From: Desulfuromonadaceae bacterium
GTDB taxonomy: Bacteria > Desulfobacterota > Desulfuromonadia > Desulfuromonadales > Syntrophotaleaceae
DNA length: 6,599 nucleotides
Direction of reading: 5' to 3'
NCBI GenBank assembly: GCA_021107335.1
Contig: JAIOSZ010000012.1
Coordinates: 1 to 6,599 of the forward strand
This document shows positions 6,411-6,599 of this stretch, in pieces (position 1 is the stretch's first letter; every line of letters begins with the position of its first letter). The position numbers were made by a program, and so were the translations under genes. The notes beneath the pieces were generated by a model. The model was not told the origin of the DNA, ran no database searches, and was given only the letters and a program-made list of their open reading frames with translations.

Positions 6411-6599
6411 TGGTTACTTTTCTTTGCCCTACCCTCCCCTTTGACGCGGCCGGAGCGAAGTGGACGTTTTGCGATCAGGCGGGGAAATGTCTGAGCGCAG
6501 CGAGTTTTTGCCCGCCCGTAAAACGTCTGCGCAGCGCAGGGAACCCGAAGGGCAAGGAGTTGGGGCGCCTTTTTCTGCCTACTCTTTTTTGGCGCGTAA
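6411..6599. repeat. Structured noncoding sequence at right edge, probable interspersed repeat
   Basis: This stretch contains nested inverted repeats: GACGTTTT (6463-6470) with AAAACGTC (6520-6527), and inside it GGCGGG (6478-6483) with CCCGCC (6511-6516), extended by AAA/TTT. Short alternating patterns such as CCGGAGCGAAGTGG, GAGCGCAGCGAG and GCGCAGCGCAGG recur. The T-rich segments near 6418-6432 and 6570-6582 (TTTTCTTTGCCCTAC and TTTTTCTGCCTAC) are near-direct repeats framing the block. An ATG at 6487 opens a frame running to the window end, with MSERSEF and GQGVGAPF; from memory such peptides are often predicted from copies of this repeat type in proteobacteria. No coding gene or promoter for the ASKHA gene is convincing here. 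Confidence 0.5.

Noticed and set aside
6487..6599. Small plus-strand gene beginning MSERSEF
   Set aside because: It has no clear ribosome binding site, overlaps the nested inverted repeats, and runs off the window. It is more likely a by-product of a dispersed repeat.

Overview
The window carries five protein genes, all on the minus strand, and reads right to left as: a stand-alone ASKHA-type corrinoid-activation ATPase (5119-6351), purH (3437-5002), purD (1913-3184), purE (1251-1769) and the start of resB (1-1180, running off the left edge). No convincing gene lies on the plus strand. The long plus-strand open frames opposite purH, purD, purE and resB are GC-driven shadows.

Organism: a GC-moderate (high-50s percent by eye) anaerobic proteobacterium-like bacterium, most plausibly Desulfuromonadota (Geobacter/Desulfuromonas/Pelobacter relatives). 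The grounds are a System II (Ccs/Res) cytochrome c assembly gene next to purine genes, and an ASKHA protein of the family that reactivates corrinoid proteins in anaerobes. This is inference from gene content and remembered gene order, not a database match.

Region by region: 6364-6599 is noncoding, with nested inverted repeats and a GAGCGCAGCGAG-type pattern that looks like an interspersed repeat. The ASKHA gene ends in a Rho-independent terminator that contains its own stop codon. purH, purD and purE follow with gaps of 252 and 143 bp, so they are co-oriented but not tightly packed. The purH-purD gap holds a long imperfect inverted repeat (about 3321-3428) and a 10-bp direct repeat. The purD-purE gap holds a smaller hairpin and a 10-bp palindrome. 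purE is followed by a strong terminator whose T-tract almost touches the resB ribosome binding site.

How the genes work together: PurD makes glycinamide ribonucleotide, PurE carboxylates the AIR-stage intermediate, and PurH carries out the last two steps to IMP, so three enzymes of de novo purine synthesis are grouped. ResB (heme delivery and cytochrome c assembly at the membrane) and the ASKHA ATPase (reductive reactivation of corrinoid proteins) belong to other processes.

The most unusual feature is an in-frame TAG at codon 172 of resB, followed by at least 221 undisturbed codons of recognisable ResB sequence. It could be a fresh nonsense mutation, a sequencing error, amber suppression, or (most speculative) pyrrolysine or another recoding. 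I see no CRISPR array, rRNA, tRNA, insertion sequence or transposase.
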